Shown piece by piece: positions 5,109-5,166 of a DNA stretch of 5,166 nt. Origin of the DNA: CAZCGA01 sp964498075 (GTDB taxonomy: Bacteria > Desulfobacterota > Binatia > HRBIN30); NCBI GenBank assembly GCA_964498075.1, contig CAZCGA010000261.1, positions 1 to 5,166 of the forward strand, in the 5' to 3' direction. The notes under the pieces are model-generated. The model saw only the letters and a list, made by a program, of their open reading frames with translations. It ran no database searches and was not told where the DNA came from. The position numbers and the translations under genes were made by a program. Each line of letters opens with the position of its first letter. Within the stretch, counting starts at the first letter, position 1.

Positions 5109-5166
5109 TGGTGCGAGGAGGGGGACTTGAACCCCCACGGGTTATTAGCCCACTAGCCCCTCAAAC
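5109..5166 (-). tRNA. tRNA-Leu (anticodon probably GAG), 5' half beyond window
   Basis: Read on the minus strand from the edge: TTGAGGG anticodon loop with GAG at 5162-5160, 3' anticodon strand GCTAG, and a long variable arm GGGCTAATAACCC. A perfect 5-bp T stem follows (GGGGG/CCCCC around TTCAAGT, 5136-5120), then the 3' acceptor strand TCCTCGC, discriminator A and an encoded CCA (5111-5109). The long variable arm with discriminator A fits leucine. A serine reading (TGA anticodon) is less likely because serine tRNAs usually carry G as discriminator. The D arm and 5' acceptor strand lie outside, so pairing of the acceptor stem cannot be checked. This gene is the presumed integration target. 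Confidence 0.88.
5112..5134 (-). repeat. tRNA-Leu 3'-end direct repeat (right copy, within the tRNA gene)
   Basis: These 23 bases are identical to 1639-1661 and in the same orientation, 3473 bp apart. They run from the discriminator base through the acceptor strand and T loop into the T stem, the usual crossover region for tyrosine recombinases that use tRNA 3' ends. Here the repeat is continuous with the tRNA body and the encoded CCA, so this copy is the functional gene end. Confidence 0.8.

Larger units (their letters stand above)
1639..5134. mobile_element. Putative tRNA-Leu-integrated island or remnant with glycan-modification cargo
   Basis: The interval is bounded by direct copies of the tRNA-Leu 3' end. 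The copy attached to the tRNA body is on the right and the orphan copy on the left, as expected when an element enters the 3' end of a tRNA and restores it. The cargo is a GT4 glycosyltransferase, a Stealth phosphotransferase and a sulfotransferase-like gene, all typical accessory surface-polysaccharide functions. The plus-strand sulfotransferase gene has a distinctly lower GC content. There is no integrase, excisionase or relaxase inside. The block may therefore be a decayed island, one part of a tandem island array, or an element moved by an integrase acting in trans. The limits are set by the repeats, and the mobility itself is inferred. Confidence 0.45.

Noticed and set aside
1..5166. CRISPR array or tandem repeat array
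   Set aside because: No regularly spaced repeats were found. The only long repeat is the pair of tRNA 3'-end copies.

Overview
This is a high-GC bacterial window. A single tRNA gene on the right edge encodes its own CCA end, and the codon use is G/C-ending in most genes. That suits a Gram-negative-type bacterium of the Myxococcota / Desulfobacterota / Binatota kind, but nothing here fixes the taxon and this guess is weak.

Left part (1-1552, all on the + strand): the last 26 codons of an unidentified gene are followed by about 200 bp without a gene. Then comes a tightly overlapped three-gene unit: a DUF433 antitoxin-like protein, a DUF5615 PIN-like nuclease (toxin-like), and a zinc-ribbon protein that I recognise as DUF7713-like. 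The third gene is split by a +1 frameshift near a G4 run at 1393-1396. Its C-terminal part continues intact in the next frame to 1552.

Right part (1639-5134): a 23-bp sequence identical to the 3' end of the tRNA-Leu gene at the right edge occurs again, in the same orientation, at 1639-1661. The two copies bound about 3.5 kb. This is the classic footprint of integration into a tRNA 3' end: the right copy belongs to the tRNA gene, and the left copy is a bare fragment without the CCA. No integrase is visible between them. The interval holds a gene-poor, palindrome-rich arm (1662-1909), two overlapping minus-strand genes, and one divergent plus-strand gene. The minus-strand genes are a Stealth-family phosphotransferase followed by an ALG11-like GT4 glycosyltransferase. 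The plus-strand gene is a PAPS-type sulfotransferase-like protein with visibly lower GC.

Working picture: a defence/stability-type TA operon sits beside a small cargo block that would build and decorate a surface or secreted glycan by glycosyl transfer, sugar-phosphate transfer and possibly sulfation. The cargo apparently lies within a tRNA-Leu-targeted genomic island or its remnant. The gene families are supported by motifs. The island, the shared glycan role and the substrates are inference.
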